A stretch of 64,000 nucleotides of DNA from Roseivirga ehrenbergii (lineage in GTDB: Bacteria > Bacteroidota > Bacteroidia > Cytophagales > Cyclobacteriaceae). The notes under the pieces were generated by a model that searched no databases, had not been told where the DNA came from, and saw only the letters and a list, made by a program, of their open reading frames with translations. Below are positions 44,950 through 53,651 of this stretch, piece by piece. The DNA lies in assembly GCF_001593005.1 (NCBI RefSeq), contig NZ_LQZQ01000009.1:112049-176048 (forward strand), read 5' to 3'. How positions within the stretch are numbered: position 1 is the stretch's first letter; the number at the start of each line of letters is the position of its first letter. A program made the translations under genes and the position numbers.

Positions 44950-45158
44950 TAGTTCTTTTTTTAACTACTGTTTAAAATTTAACAAACTGGTCTAGTCGAG
45001 TCTCAATCGAAAGTATGCAATTGGTAGCGGTAAACAAATTTTACTGACAAAAGTACTTTACTATCTAAGATCAGTCAAAAGTCTAAGTTTGGATTATCCG
45101 CGTTATAGAATTGGTACGCTTAGCTTGGTATATACCCTACTAAAATGAGGTGACTTTT

Positions 45159-45557
45159 TTATTGTGCGTAAACACCTTTGAGTCCAAGCTCTTCAATGTC
45201 TTGTAACTCGAATTCATTGAATGGAGCAATTATGAATTTTTTATCGAATAACTCACCAACAATATAATAGCTAATCCAAAACTCATTTTGGAATGAAAAT
45301 ACTTCGGGGCTTATCGCTTCGATAGGCGCTGAACTCTGAGCATCTACTGTTCCTAAAATATGTCTTAGTGTTGATGTTTTTCTGCCTTCACCATTAGGCT
45401 TTTCTTGGCCTTTAGAAACTGCAAGCACATCATTCAGTTCAATCAGGTTTTTATTAATGATATAGGCATGCCATTCGCTTTCAACTAAATTATTTGTGCT
45501 TTTAGCAATTGCTATTTTAACACCGGTGACCTCCGGAAACGAGATGTCTTTTTTCAT
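45159..45557 (-). CDS. Conserved hypothetical protein, 132 residues
   Basis: The protein starts MKKDISFPEVTGVKIAIAKS and continues WHAYIINKNLIELNDVLAVSKG and PEVFSFQNEFWISYYIVGELFDKKFIIAPF. I recall it as a conserved hypothetical of this phylum, without a known role. It is soluble, mixed alpha/beta, with no signal peptide and no clear catalytic motif. It is 64 nt downstream of the GH113-like gene on the same strand and may be the last gene of the pgi-manA-lipB run. Confidence 0.7.
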   Translation of the reverse strand: MKKDISFPEVTGVKIAIAKSTNNLVESEWHAYIINKNLIELNDVLAVSKGQEKPNGEGRKTSTLRHILGTVDAQSSAPIEAISPEVFSFQNEFWISYYIVGELFDKKFIIAPFNEFELQDIEELGLKGVYAQ

Positions 45558-45621
45558 AACAAGTTCTTGATGTGCTTTATTAGAAAGGCAAAACTAATAA
45601 TCAAGATTGAAAACTCTTAGG

Positions 45622-46731
45622 TTATTTGAATTTAGCGAATGAATCAATAATCACTTGTTCGGCTTGCTTTTTCTGAGGGGTGAAATCAATATTGAATTCA
45701 CTTGAATTTCGTGAGTTACCAAAGTTAGGGTACCATTTCCAGATGTGTAAACCTGCAAACCAGGGTTCGTCCATTACTTCATCAAAAAGTGCTTGATACG
45801 CATTGGCTTGCGTTTCTTCAGAAAAAATCTTTTCTCGTTCTTCAGCGTTTATTCTTTGCGGCCATTCCCAAGGGTCAATGCCAGCATCTTTGGTGCTTTT
45901 ATAGCCTACTTCGGTAAAAAGAATAGGTTTATTGTACTGAATAGAAAATGCTTCTAGATCTTTAAGTGGTTGAGCCCAGCCTTTTCTTAAGTCTTCCACA
46001 GTGGGGTTCTCTTTGTCTGTTAAAGGAAAGTAACCTTGTACACCTATGTAGTCCAATGCATCCCAAAATTTAACATCTTGGTATTCGTCCGAAAAGTTTG
46101 CAGCATAGGTAATCTCTCCAGAATAGATGGTTCTTATTTTAGCAATAAGCTTTCGCCAATCTTCCTCTCGCTCAATGCATGTTTGATGCAGTTCTGTGCC
46201 AATACAGAGCATTTCCATTTCAACATCTTCTGCCACTTGGGCGTAGTGAAGCATAAAATCTTCATAATCTGAAAACCATTTTTGCCAGTCTTCTTCGGTT
46301 TTCATTTGGATTTCACCACGCCATTTTCCTTCTTGGTCGCGAAGCCAGATGTGTGGCTTTAGAATAGTTTTAATACCGTTTTCCTTAGCGTATTGAGTGG
46401 TTAATTTGAGGCCTTCATCTCTTTCTCCCCACCAACCGTTTTGCTCTTCTCGGCCATGATTTCCTCGAACTTCGGGGTTGTCATATCCACTTTGCCAGCC
46501 AAAAGGAGTTTGAGATATCCAATTTATATTTTTTGCAACCAGCGCTTTTATTTCGGCTTCTGCTACTTCTCTGGAACTACCTACCCAGCAAACACCACGG
46601 TGTTTTTCGTGATGTGGAATATTAATTAAAGATTTTGGAGAAGAGTTAGAGTCCGAGAATGCAAAATAGAAAGCCGCAATCAACAGGATTGGGGTAATGG
46701 TAATACCAAGTTTTTTGTACTGCTTTCTCAA
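45622..46731 (-). CDS. Glycoside hydrolase, GH113-like TIM barrel
   Basis: The 369-residue protein has an N-terminal membrane anchor or signal (about 8-25), then a TIM barrel beginning HRGVCWVGSSREVAEAEI. The likely catalytic acids are in MEMLCIGTELHQT and PILFTEVGYKST, at strands 4 and 7 as in the GH-A clan, and the WAGLHIWKWYPNFG stretch lines the cleft. GH113 enzymes act on mannans; this relative may differ. It overlaps lipB by 4 nt. Confidence 0.75.
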   Translation of the reverse strand: MRKQYKKLGITITPILLIAAFYFAFSDSNSSPKSLINIPHHEKHRGVCWVGSSREVAEAEIKALVAKNINWISQTPFGWQSGYDNPEVRGNHGREEQNGWWGERDEGLKLTTQYAKENGIKTILKPHIWLRDQEGKWRGEIQMKTEEDWQKWFSDYEDFMLHYAQVAEDVEMEMLCIGTELHQTCIEREEDWRKLIAKIRTIYSGEITYAANFSDEYQDVKFWDALDYIGVQGYFPLTDKENPTVEDLRKGWAQPLKDLEAFSIQYNKPILFTEVGYKSTKDAGIDPWEWPQRINAEEREKIFSEETQANAYQALFDEVMDEPWFAGLHIWKWYPNFGNSRNSSEFNIDFTPQKKQAEQVIIDSFAKFK

Positions 46732-47450
46732 AGAATTTCCATTTGGAATACTTCTGCAATATGGTGAATTAATTTTTGCTGAATCTCTGCCATGTCTACG
46801 TTATGGCCTAGCTCTTTGTTTAGAGAAGTGACTTCTTTATCGTCAATACCACAAGGGACTATGTGGCTAAAGTAACTTAGGTCTGTATTAACATTGAGGG
46901 CCAAGCCGTGCATGGTTACCCACCGGCTTGTTTTTACCCCCATTGCACATATCTTACGCGGACTTTGGGCACCTTCTTCAAAGTCAACCCAAACACCCGT
47001 AAGCCCATCAATACGGCCAGTATTTAGGCCATATTCCCGTAGAGTGAGGATTACTGCTTCTTCCAGGTATCTCAAGTATTTATGAATATCTGTGAAGAAA
47101 TTTTCGAGATCAATTATCGGATAAACAACTAATTGCCCAGGGCCGTGGTAAGTAATGTCACCACCTCTGTTTATCCGATAAAATTTCGCGAAATGCTTTT
47201 CTAATCCATGCTCATCTAAGAGCAGGTTTTCCATAGACCCACTTTTGCCAAGAGTATAGACATGAGGATGTTCGCACAGAATAAGATAGTTGTCTGTAAG
47301 AGTTTGTAATTCAGCTTTTTCAAGCTTTCTATTTTCAATTTTCCTATCGACTGTTTTTTTAAAAACAGTTTCCTGATAATCCCATACACGTTGGTAATCT
47401 TCTGCACCCAGATTGATTACTTCAACAGCCTTATTAGTTAGAATATTCAT
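46728..47450 (-). CDS. lipB: Octanoyltransferase
   Basis: LipB transfers octanoyl from acyl-carrier protein to lipoyl domains, the first step of lipoate attachment. The 240-residue protein has RGGDITYHGPGQLVVYPI, the lysine in MGVKTSRWVTMHGLALNVN and the catalytic Cys in HIVPCGI. The gene sits between a small gene and the GH113-like gene in one transcript. The lipA gene is not in the window. Confidence 0.93.
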   Translation of the reverse strand: MNILTNKAVEVINLGAEDYQRVWDYQETVFKKTVDRKIENRKLEKAELQTLTDNYLILCEHPHVYTLGKSGSMENLLLDEHGLEKHFAKFYRINRGGDITYHGPGQLVVYPIIDLENFFTDIHKYLRYLEEAVILTLREYGLNTGRIDGLTGVWVDFEEGAQSPRKICAMGVKTSRWVTMHGLALNVNTDLSYFSHIVPCGIDDKEVTSLNKELGHNVDMAEIQQKLIHHIAEVFQMEIL

Positions 47451-47484
47451 GTCTTACGCGAAACAGCTTTATACACACACACTT

Positions 47485-47673
47485 TTAAGCCGAAACTTCA
47501 GAAGCCTCTACTTGGTCAACAGATAATACACGTACGTTTTTCGTGATTAATCGGTTGGCCTTGCGAAGGGCTGAAGTATGATTTCGCGCTGGAAACTCTT
47601 TCTTCACCACAGTCTCATCCTTTAGGTTTAAGAAAGTGGCTTCAAAGTTTTTCATATTCTTTTTTCCAGCCAT
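47485..47673 (-). CDS. Small conserved protein of unknown function
   Basis: From the ATG at 47673 the product has 62 residues. It reads MAGKKNMKNFEATFLNLKDE, then TVVKKEFPARNHTSALRKANRL, ending in a beta strand VRVLSVDQVEASEV. A later ATG gives a 56-residue form; the frame from 47679 begins with TTG. Its tight fit between manA (13 nt) and lipB (34 nt) in the same direction supports translation. No function is known to me. Confidence 0.6.
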   Translation of the reverse strand: MAGKKNMKNFEATFLNLKDETVVKKEFPARNHTSALRKANRLITKNVRVLSVDQVEASEVSA

Positions 47674-47686
47674 GCCCAAAAGTAGC

Positions 47687-48676
47687 TTAAGGTAAGTAGG
47701 TTTCCAACATTTTGAAGCCCAAATTTGTCTTAATGTGTACTTCTGGAAACTTTTGTGGCACTAAAACTGCATTTCCTTTACTAATTTTTGCTGTTTGCCC
47801 CAAAGTTGTAATTTCTGCTTCTCCTTCTAGGCATACATATATTATGAATGAGTCTTTGTTGTAATGCTCACGGATAATACCAGTAGAGAATTCTAAGAGG
47901 TTTGTCTTGAAATATTCAGACTCTACCAAAGGAACCACTTCGTTTAGTCTTTTTTGCACCTTTATTTTAAAGTCCGAATGGGTATTGTAGTCAAGCGCCT
48001 CAATGGCTTCCTCGGTGTGAAGTTCTCGCCTGTTGCCTTCATCGTCAGTTCGGTCAAAGTCGTAAATACGGTAGGTAACATCTGATGACTGTTGTATTTC
48101 GGCAATTAATAGTCCTTTCCCTATTGTGTGTACTCTTCCAGCAGGTAAGTAAAATGTATCACCAGCTTCTACACTTTCTTCATTTAGGATGTCTATTAAA
48201 GTTTCATTCTGTAAATGATTTAGGTATTCTTCTTTGCTGATGTCTTTATTAAAACCACTAATGAGTTTAGCATTTTTGTTGGCCTGTAGAACATACCACA
48301 TTTCGCTTTTACCCAAAGAATTATGTCTTTCTTTAGCTAGCTTGTTGTTTGGGTGAACTTGGATACTTAGGTCTTGAGCGGCATCAATAAATTTGATGAG
48401 TAGAGGAAAGTTGTTACCGTATTTTTGGTATACTTTTTTACCTACAAACTCTTCTTTAAACATATCAGTGATTTCAGGAATGGTCATGCCTTTAAGGGAG
48501 CCTTCACTTACTTTAGAAAGGTTGCCTTCGACTCCTGATATCTCCCAGGTTTCGCCACAATTTTTAAGGGGTGAAAAGTCTTTACCCAGAATGTCTCTAA
48601 CTTTTGTTCCTCCCCAGATTTTTTCTTTAAAGATGGTGTCGAATTTCAGAGGATATAGGTACTTTTTATCAGTCAT
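47687..48676 (-). CDS. manA: Mannose-6-phosphate isomerase, class I
   Basis: The enzyme interconverts mannose-6-phosphate and fructose-6-phosphate using zinc. The 329-residue protein has the cupin zinc ligands in SIQVHPNNKLAKE and later AGRVHTIGKGLLIAEIQQSSD, with EMWYVLQ between. It lies 4 nt after pgi on the same strand, so both fructose-6-phosphate isomerases are made together, feeding hexose interconversion and mannose sugar-nucleotide supply. Confidence 0.93.
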   Translation of the reverse strand: MTDKKYLYPLKFDTIFKEKIWGGTKVRDILGKDFSPLKNCGETWEISGVEGNLSKVSEGSLKGMTIPEITDMFKEEFVGKKVYQKYGNNFPLLIKFIDAAQDLSIQVHPNNKLAKERHNSLGKSEMWYVLQANKNAKLISGFNKDISKEEYLNHLQNETLIDILNEESVEAGDTFYLPAGRVHTIGKGLLIAEIQQSSDVTYRIYDFDRTDDEGNRRELHTEEAIEALDYNTHSDFKIKVQKRLNEVVPLVESEYFKTNLLEFSTGIIREHYNKDSFIIYVCLEGEAEITTLGQTAKISKGNAVLVPQKFPEVHIKTNLGFKMLETYLP

Positions 48677-48680
48677 GGCT

Positions 48681-50333
48681 CTAAATCATTTTTTTGAAAG
48701 TATTGATTAATCCATTTGTAGAACTGTCGTGGTTTTGTACTGGGGTTTTATCTTGTAATTCAGAAAGGATTTTAGAAGCCAATGCTTTACCCAATTCTAC
48801 ACCCCATTGGTCAAAGCTATAAATGTTCCAAATGATTCCCTGCACAAATATTTTATGTTCATAAAGCGCAATGAGTGACCCTAAGGTTTTTGGTTTTAGT
48901 TTTTTGACAAGGATCGAGTTGGAGGGTTTATTGCCTTCAAAAACTTTAAATGGAGCTATTTTCTGAATTTCAGTTTCTGAATTTCCAGTTTCGGTCAATT
49001 CATTAAAAACTTCATCATATGATTTGCCATTCATAAGCGCTTCGGTTTGCGCAAAGAAATTCGAAAGCAAAATGGAATGGTGATTACCTATCGGGTTTTG
49101 GCTTATGGCCGGAGCAATAAAATCACAAGGGACTAACTTTGTGCCTTGGTGAATAAGCTGGTAGAAGGCGTGTTGCCCATTTGTTCCTGGTTCTCCCCAA
49201 ACTATGGGTCCAGTTTGGTAATTGATTTTCTGTCCCGAACGGTCAACTGACTTACCATTGCTCTCCATATTTCCTTGCTGAAAATAGGCGGCAAAACGAT
49301 GCATGTATTGGTCGTAGGGTAGGATTGCCTCACTGTCAGCTCCAAAGAAATTGTTATACCAAATACTCAGCAAGGCTAGAATTACAGGTGCATTTTTTTC
49401 GAAAGGCGTTTGCTGAAAATGTTCATCCATTTCAAAAGCTCCTATCAATAACTGCTCAAAGTTATCGTAGCCAATGGAGCAAGCAATGGAAAGCCCAATA
49501 GACGACCAAAGCGAATAGCGGCCACCAACCCAGTCCCAAAAAACAAACATATTGTCTGGGTCGATGCCAAAGTCTACTACTGACTCTTGGTTGGTAGAAA
49601 TAGCAATAAAGTGCTTGGCAATGTCTGTTTGGTTTCCTCCTTGGCTTAAAAACCATGTTTTGGCCGTATGGGCATTGGTCATGGTTTCTTGAGTAGTAAA
49701 AGTCTTTGAGGCAATCATGAATAAGGTTTCCTCAGCATTTACCTTCTTTAACACTTCAGAAATGTGTGTACCATCTACATTTGAAACAAAGTAAGTTTCA
49801 ATGCCAAAAGTATTGTAGTTCTTTAACGCTTCCGTAACCATCACTGGACCTAAATCTGAACCACCAATACCGATATTTACAATTTGCGTAATTGGTTTTC
49901 TGGTGTAGCCAATCCACTTACCCGCAGTTACTTTGTTGGCAAAAGCCTTCATCTTCGACAAAGCAGCTTTTATTTCTGGCATTACATCTTCCCCATCTAC
50001 CAATATAGGTTTGTTCGACTGGTTTCTGAGCGCAGTATGCAGTACAGCTCGTTTTTCCGTTTGATTAATTGCTTCACCCGAAAACATTAAATCAATTGCT
50101 TCTTTCAACTGGCATTCTTCCGCCAAGCTTAGTAGTAATTTGATTGTTTCTTCTGAAATACGGTTTTTAGAATAGTCAATTAAGATGTCGTTGAATTGAA
50201 TAGTGAACTTTTCAAACCTTTTAGGATCTTCAGAAAACAGTTGCCTCATATGTACATCGGCCATTGCGCTAAAGTGTTTGGAGAGCGCAGCCCATGATTT
50301 AGTCTGGGTGGGGTTAATGGATTGAAGCATCAT
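48681..50333 (-). CDS. pgi: Glucose-6-phosphate isomerase
   Basis: Pgi converts glucose-6-phosphate to fructose-6-phosphate in glycolysis. The 550-residue length is normal. Motifs seen are [39 protein letters not shown] with the phosphate-binding serines, the [15 protein letters not shown] signature region and [19 protein letters not shown] near the end. It is the first gene of the run pgi-manA-small gene-lipB-GH113. Confidence 0.97.
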   Translation of the reverse strand: MMLQSINPTQTKSWAALSKHFSAMADVHMRQLFSEDPKRFEKFTIQFNDILIDYSKNRISEETIKLLLSLAEECQLKEAIDLMFSGEAINQTEKRAVLHTALRNQSNKPILVDGEDVMPEIKAALSKMKAFANKVTAGKWIGYTRKPITQIVNIGIGGSDLGPVMVTEALKNYNTFGIETYFVSNVDGTHISEVLKKVNAEETLFMIASKTFTTQETMTNAHTAKTWFLSQGGNQTDIAKHFIAISTNQESVVDFGIDPDNMFVFWDWVGGRYSLWSSIGLSIACSIGYDNFEQLLIGAFEMDEHFQQTPFEKNAPVILALLSIWYNNFFGADSEAILPYDQYMHRFAAYFQQGNMESNGKSVDRSGQKINYQTGPIVWGEPGTNGQHAFYQLIHQGTKLVPCDFIAPAISQNPIGNHHSILLSNFFAQTEALMNGKSYDEVFNELTETGNSETEIQKIAPFKVFEGNKPSNSILVKKLKPKTLGSLIALYEHKIFVQGIIWNIYSFDQWGVELGKALASKILSELQDKTPVQNHDSSTNGLINTFKKMI

Positions 50334-50395
50334 TGTGTTTTTGAATTGACATCATCTATATAATGCCTAAATTAAGGAGGACTTGTTTTGATACA

Positions 50396-50740
50396 ATGCA
50401 ATCGTTTGGAAAAAAAGGAGAAGATTTAGCGGTAAGCTTTCTGAAGAAGAAGGGATATCAAGTTTTGCATCGAAATTTCAGACATAAAAAGTCTGAGATT
50501 GATATTATTTGTTCAAAGGCCGGTTTGTTAGTTTTTGTGGAAGTGAAATCTAGGTCAAGTAAGGCTTTTGGTCAGCCAGAGAGTTTTGTTTCGAAAAGCC
50601 AAGAGCAATCAATTTTAAAGGCCTCTGAGGCTTTTGTTTTGAACGAAGATTGGCATGGTGATATTCGCTTTGATATTATTGCGATTTATAAAAATGGCCA
50701 AATTGAAGAGATTGAGCATTTTGAAGATGCTTTTTATTAG
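50396..50740 (+). CDS. YraN-family (UPF0102) endonuclease-like protein
   Basis: From the ATG at 50396 the protein has 114 residues: QSFGKKGEDLAVSFLKKKGYQVLHRNFR followed by SEIDIICSKAGLLVFVEVKSRSS, the nuclease-fold residues Glu, Asp and ExK of the restriction-endonuclease-like UPF0102 family. A longer frame from 50363 is less typical. The biological role is not well established. It is divergent from pgi. Confidence 0.85.
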   Translation: MQSFGKKGEDLAVSFLKKKGYQVLHRNFRHKKSEIDIICSKAGLLVFVEVKSRSSKAFGQPESFVSKSQEQSILKASEAFVLNEDWHGDIRFDIIAIYKNGQIEEIEHFEDAFY

Positions 50741-50751
50741 AAGGGCAGGCC

Positions 50752-51576
50752 TTATTTTATTTTTGGTGATTCGTATAATACATTGGCAAACCTGTCCGAT
50801 TCTTTTCGAATATAGGTTCTGAAATGTTTTTGATAAGGATCTGGAGCAAACTGAATTTCACGCTTTGCAATAACCCGAGTGGTGTTGTTATAGTATTCGG
50901 TCCAAACACCGACTTTCTTATCGAATTCATAATAGCCGCGTACTGCCACTCGACCATTTTCATAAAAGTAATAATAGGTGCCTTCTTTTTTTCCGTACTG
51001 AATTGGGATCACTTCTTTTACTTTGGTCTTCTCGGCATCGTAATAAGTGATTTCCGAATCTCTATACCAACCTTTTGAATAGTGTTCTTTATCAGTGAGC
51101 ATTTGATCTCTTGTTAGGCTTAGCCATCTTTCATGTTTCACTCCATGAAAGTACATGCCTTCTTCTACCACTATGTCGTTGATGAGCCTTTTGTATGGGC
51201 CATGTAATACATCTTCTATCAATCCAGCCCTTGTTTTTGCATTTACAATTTGCCTCTTATCGTGGTCATAAACATATACAATAGGCGCATATGCGTCTAC
51301 TTCAACAGCTTCTTTTAAAGTGTAAAAATCTTCAATTTGATTACGGCCTTGCACTTCAGTGACCGTCCACCTCCTTTTGGTTTTTTCACCGTAGAAGGTG
51401 TTTTTTTTAACTTTCAAGTCTACATCGGTCAGTGTGTCTTCAGCATCTAAGTCGATAGAAATGTTGGGCTTATCTATTTCTTCGGTTTTCGCCTTTTCGT
51501 TCTTCTCTTTTTTGCTTTGCGCAACGAGAAGTGCTGGAGAAGCCATTAAGAATATGAAAAGAATGAATTTTTGCAT
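50752..51576 (-). CDS. Secreted YwqK/MORN-repeat-like protein
   Basis: From the ATG at 51576 the protein has 274 residues with a signal peptide (MQKFILFIFLMASPALLVAQ). The longer frame from 51657 is driven only by the repeat copy at 51646-51720. It has short repeated strands such as YGKKEGTYYYFYENGRVAVRGYY and EFDKKVGVWTEYYNN, the MORN-like pattern of YwqK-type proteins. A charged linker (KKEKNEKAKTEEI) follows the signal. It probably acts in the periplasm; its role is unknown. Confidence 0.75.
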   Translation of the reverse strand: MQKFILFIFLMASPALLVAQSKKEKNEKAKTEEIDKPNISIDLDAEDTLTDVDLKVKKNTFYGEKTKRRWTVTEVQGRNQIEDFYTLKEAVEVDAYAPIVYVYDHDKRQIVNAKTRAGLIEDVLHGPYKRLINDIVVEEGMYFHGVKHERWLSLTRDQMLTDKEHYSKGWYRDSEITYYDAEKTKVKEVIPIQYGKKEGTYYYFYENGRVAVRGYYEFDKKVGVWTEYYNNTTRVIAKREIQFAPDPYQKHFRTYIRKESDRFANVLYESPKIK

Positions 51577-51645
51577 TGCCCAAAAATAACGAAAAAAGTA
51601 AGGGAGTATTTCTTTAATGGTCAAAAGAACGATAGGAGTTTCTTT

Positions 51646-51720
51646 GAATGTATTCATAAAAGGAAAGGGTCAACATTGCTGCTGACCCTTCTGATTTTTA
51701 AGCTCCTCCTCTTGGGCTCG
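51646..51720. repeat. 75-bp direct repeat, distal copy
   Basis: This copy matches 52049-52123 at 73 of 75 positions. Read on the minus strand it contains the tRNA-Asn 3' end, the tRNA terminator hairpin and the first codons of a GIY-YIG gene (ATGAATACATTC). Beyond 51645 the similarity stops, so the second GIY-YIG gene is missing. Confidence 0.85.
51665..51690 (-). terminator. Copy of the tRNA-Asn terminator
   Basis: AAGGGTCA and TGACCCTT form the stem, identical to the hairpin at 52068-52093. Confidence 0.7.
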
Positions 51721-51787
51721 CCCCGAGTGTTCGGGGAAGGACCCTTCCCGATTCTCGGGATCAGATGTTTTAACCGAACTGAGCTTT
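51703..51787 (-). pseudogene. Decayed tRNA-Asn copy with two inserted palindromes
   Basis: On the minus strand the sequence follows the intact tRNA: GCTCAGTT in the D arm, CATCTGA, AGGGTCCTT, then CGAGCCCAAGAGGAGGA at the 3' end. The anticodon loop is replaced by TCCCGA-gaa-TCGGGA and the T loop by CCCCGA-acac-TCGGGG. The 5' acceptor strand is gone. It cannot be a working tRNA. Its D-arm part overlaps the last codons of the GIY-YIG gene. Confidence 0.75.
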
Positions 51788-52060
51788 TAATTGTTCTACT
51801 AATTTGGGGTCGTTTGATAGCTCCTGAATATATTTCTTGGACTTCATTCGCTTGATGTGCTTTTCTATTTTGAGTGCTTGGCTTTTTGTTAGGTCTTTAA
51901 TGATGAAGAATTCTTCCCAAGGCTGTCCCCTTTTGGTCCATATATTGTTTTTGACCGTGTCGTTGTGAAACCTTATTCTCTCTTCGAAATTAGAAGTATA
52001 CCCAATATAAAACTTGTCTATTGAGGCCGAAAAGAGAATATAAACTACGAATGTATTCAT
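51770..52060 (-). CDS. GIY-YIG domain protein, tRNA-adjacent
   Basis: The 96-residue protein is a bare GIY-YIG nuclease domain of the UvrC N-terminal/YhbQ kind: FVVYILFSASIDKFYIGYTSNFEERIRFHN contains the VYIL...YIGYT motif and the Arg, with a helix EKHIKRMKSKK and the usual C-terminal acidic residue in the ALKIEKHIK segment. It starts 46 nt after the tRNA-Asn 3' end. Its last four codons (KAQFG region) and the stop lie in the decayed tRNA copy, where a one-base insertion in the D loop creates the TAA. Whether it cuts tRNA genes is unknown. Confidence 0.85.
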   Translation of the reverse strand: MNTFVVYILFSASIDKFYIGYTSNFEERIRFHNDTVKNNIWTKRGQPWEEFFIIKDLTKSQALKIEKHIKRMKSKKYIQELSNDPKLVEQLKAQFG

Positions 52061-52123
52061 AAGAGAAAAGGGTCAACATTGCTGCTGACCCTTCTGATTT
52101 TTAAGCTCCTCCTCTTGGGCTCG
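52049..52123. repeat. 75-bp direct repeat, tRNA-proximal copy
   Basis: This is the intact context of the repeat: the first codons of the GIY-YIG gene, the terminator hairpin and the 3' end of tRNA-Asn. Together with 51646-51720 it brackets the GIY-YIG gene and the decayed tRNA. Confidence 0.85.
52068..52093 (-). terminator. tRNA-Asn terminator
   Basis: AAGGGTCA and TGACCCTT form an 8-bp stem extended by GCA/TGT with a wobble; on the minus strand it is followed by TTTTC. It lies between the tRNA and the GIY-YIG start codon. Confidence 0.75.
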
Positions 52124-52179
52124 AACCAAGGACCCTCTGATTAACAGTCAGATGCTCTAACCAACTGAGCTAAGGAGGA
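52106..52179 (-). tRNA. tRNA-Asn (anticodon GTT)
   Basis: On the minus strand: acceptor TCCTCCT pairs with AGGAGGA, D arm GCTCAGTTGGTTAGAGC, anticodon arm TCTGA-CTGTTAA-TCAGA with GTT, T arm CTTGG-TTCGAGC-CCAAG, discriminator G as usual for Asn. The CCA end is not encoded. A promoter with TTG-N20-TAATATTG lies upstream (52218-52248). Confidence 0.95.
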
Positions 52180-52217
52180 ATTTGTGGTTTGTTTCACTCT
52201 TCTTGCGAAACGGAGTG

Positions 52218-52248
52218 CAATATTAGTGGTTGGTTAAATATATTCCAA
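52218..52248 (-). promoter_or_regulatory. Promoter of tRNA-Asn
   Basis: On the minus strand TTG (52248-52246), a 20-nt spacer and TAATATTG (52225-52218) fit the Bacteroidota consensus with one mismatch, about 40 nt upstream of the tRNA. Confidence 0.6.
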
Positions 52249-52273
52249 TACCTTATTGAGATTTTTTTTCAGA

Positions 52274-53524
52274 TTATAAAAAGAAGTACACGGCAATGTA
52301 AATGACAGCGAAAACTGTAAGGAAAACAATGCCGCTTTTAGCCAATAGGAGCAGTTTTTTTCCAGGTTTATAGTCATCCGGAATTTGTTTTGAGGTAATT
52401 ACCCTATAGTTAATAATTGCAATAACTGGAGCGATAACAAAGGATAACGTAGTAGCAAGGTCAACTAAGTCTTTCAAATTGGATGAAAGCAGCAGAATAA
52501 ACAGAAATGAAATAGCTGATACTATAATCATCATCCATTTATAAGTATTTTTAGCATCAGCTTTTTTAAAGAATAACAATCGAGTTGTTTCTCCCATTGC
52601 CCTTCCAAAACCATCTACAACCGTGATGGTAGTGCTGAACATTACGCTGAAAGCTGCTGTGGCAATAATTAAATAAGCCCAATTGCCTAAGGCGGACGTA
52701 TAAAGCGTAACGACTTGGTCTGAGAAAATCGTGGAGTTATTAGAAAGCTCAATCCCTGTTCCGTACATCACTTTTGCGCCTAAAGTAAGGAAGCAGATGG
52801 CTAACACTGCTGTAACGATGTACCCAAAATTGAAGTCGGCTAGAATTTCTTTTAGTTTAGGAACATAGCCAGTTTGCTTCATTCTTTCAATTGTCCAAAG
52901 GCTATTCCATGTAGAAAGATCGACCGCTGTTGGCATCCAGCCCATAAGGGCAATGATGAAGATAATGCTGTCGCGTTCGAAGATGTCTTTAGGTACAAAA
53001 TTTTCGACAGGGGTAACTTTTCCTTTATAAAGGGCTCCAAAAAAGGCTACCAAAGTTGAAATCAACAATACTGAACCTATAACTTTCAGCAGGGTGTCGA
53101 GTATGCTGTATTTTCCTAATGCTAAAATTAAGGTGCATATAACCAAAATAATTCCTGAAATATAGGCGGGGTCTAAGGTTACTCCTGTAAGGTTGTTGAA
53201 CATTCCGGCAGTTACAAAAGTAACGGCAGCTGTAACGGTGAACATAGAGGCCAAGCTCAAAATAAAATATACCCACAATACCCACTTTCCTTCAGCTAAG
53301 TAGCCTTCTAAAAGGTTCTTTTTGGTGGCTGCGGCAAAGCGAGACCCAAACTCGAAGAATGGATATTTAAATAGGTTGGCCAATAGTATGAAGGCAACTA
53401 ATTGAAAACCAAAGTCGGCTCCTGCTCTAGTGGATTGAACCAAATGTGAAACCCCAATACAAGTGCTGGCAAAAAGTATTCCTGGACCAAAAGCCTTTAG
53501 CTTATTACTAATGTCTGATTTCAT
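52274..53524 (-). CDS. Nramp-family-like transporter lacking the DPGN motif
   Basis: This inner-membrane protein of 416 residues (ATG at 53524; the frame to 53650 is not family-like) has about eleven helices of the LeuT-fold Nramp superfamily, beginning KAFGPGILFASTCIGVSHLVQS. In metal-ion Nramps helix 1 carries DPGN; here that place reads GVSH. Helix 6, normally with MPH, reads GWMPTAVDLSTW. Both metal-binding motifs are therefore altered, so a different substrate, perhaps another cation or a coupled solute, is possible. It is divergent from the Hsp20 gene. Confidence 0.8.
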   Translation of the reverse strand: MKSDISNKLKAFGPGILFASTCIGVSHLVQSTRAGADFGFQLVAFILLANLFKYPFFEFGSRFAAATKKNLLEGYLAEGKWVLWVYFILSLASMFTVTAAVTFVTAGMFNNLTGVTLDPAYISGIILVICTLILALGKYSILDTLLKVIGSVLLISTLVAFFGALYKGKVTPVENFVPKDIFERDSIIFIIALMGWMPTAVDLSTWNSLWTIERMKQTGYVPKLKEILADFNFGYIVTAVLAICFLTLGAKVMYGTGIELSNNSTIFSDQVVTLYTSALGNWAYLIIATAAFSVMFSTTITVVDGFGRAMGETTRLLFFKKADAKNTYKWMMIIVSAISFLFILLLSSNLKDLVDLATTLSFVIAPVIAIINYRVITSKQIPDDYKPGKKLLLLAKSGIVFLTVFAVIYIAVYFFL

Positions 53525-53591
53525 AAACTCACAAAAGCTAAAAATAGATAATCTTTTTGTATCGCCATAACCGCTCAAAAAACTGAAAATT

Positions 53592-53646
53592 GCAGACATT
53601 ATGACTTTATTTTTGTTGAATTTTAAACAAAAGCAGACATAGTGAC
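53592..53646. repeat. Direct repeat GCAGACATnnTGAC upstream of hsp20
   Basis: GCAGACATTATGAC (53592-53605) and GCAGACATAGTGAC (53633-53646) match at 12 of 14 positions and are 41 bp apart. They lie in the divergent promoter region of the Nramp-like and Hsp20 genes and could be activator or repressor sites. Confidence 0.35.
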
Positions 53647-53651
53647 GCAAT

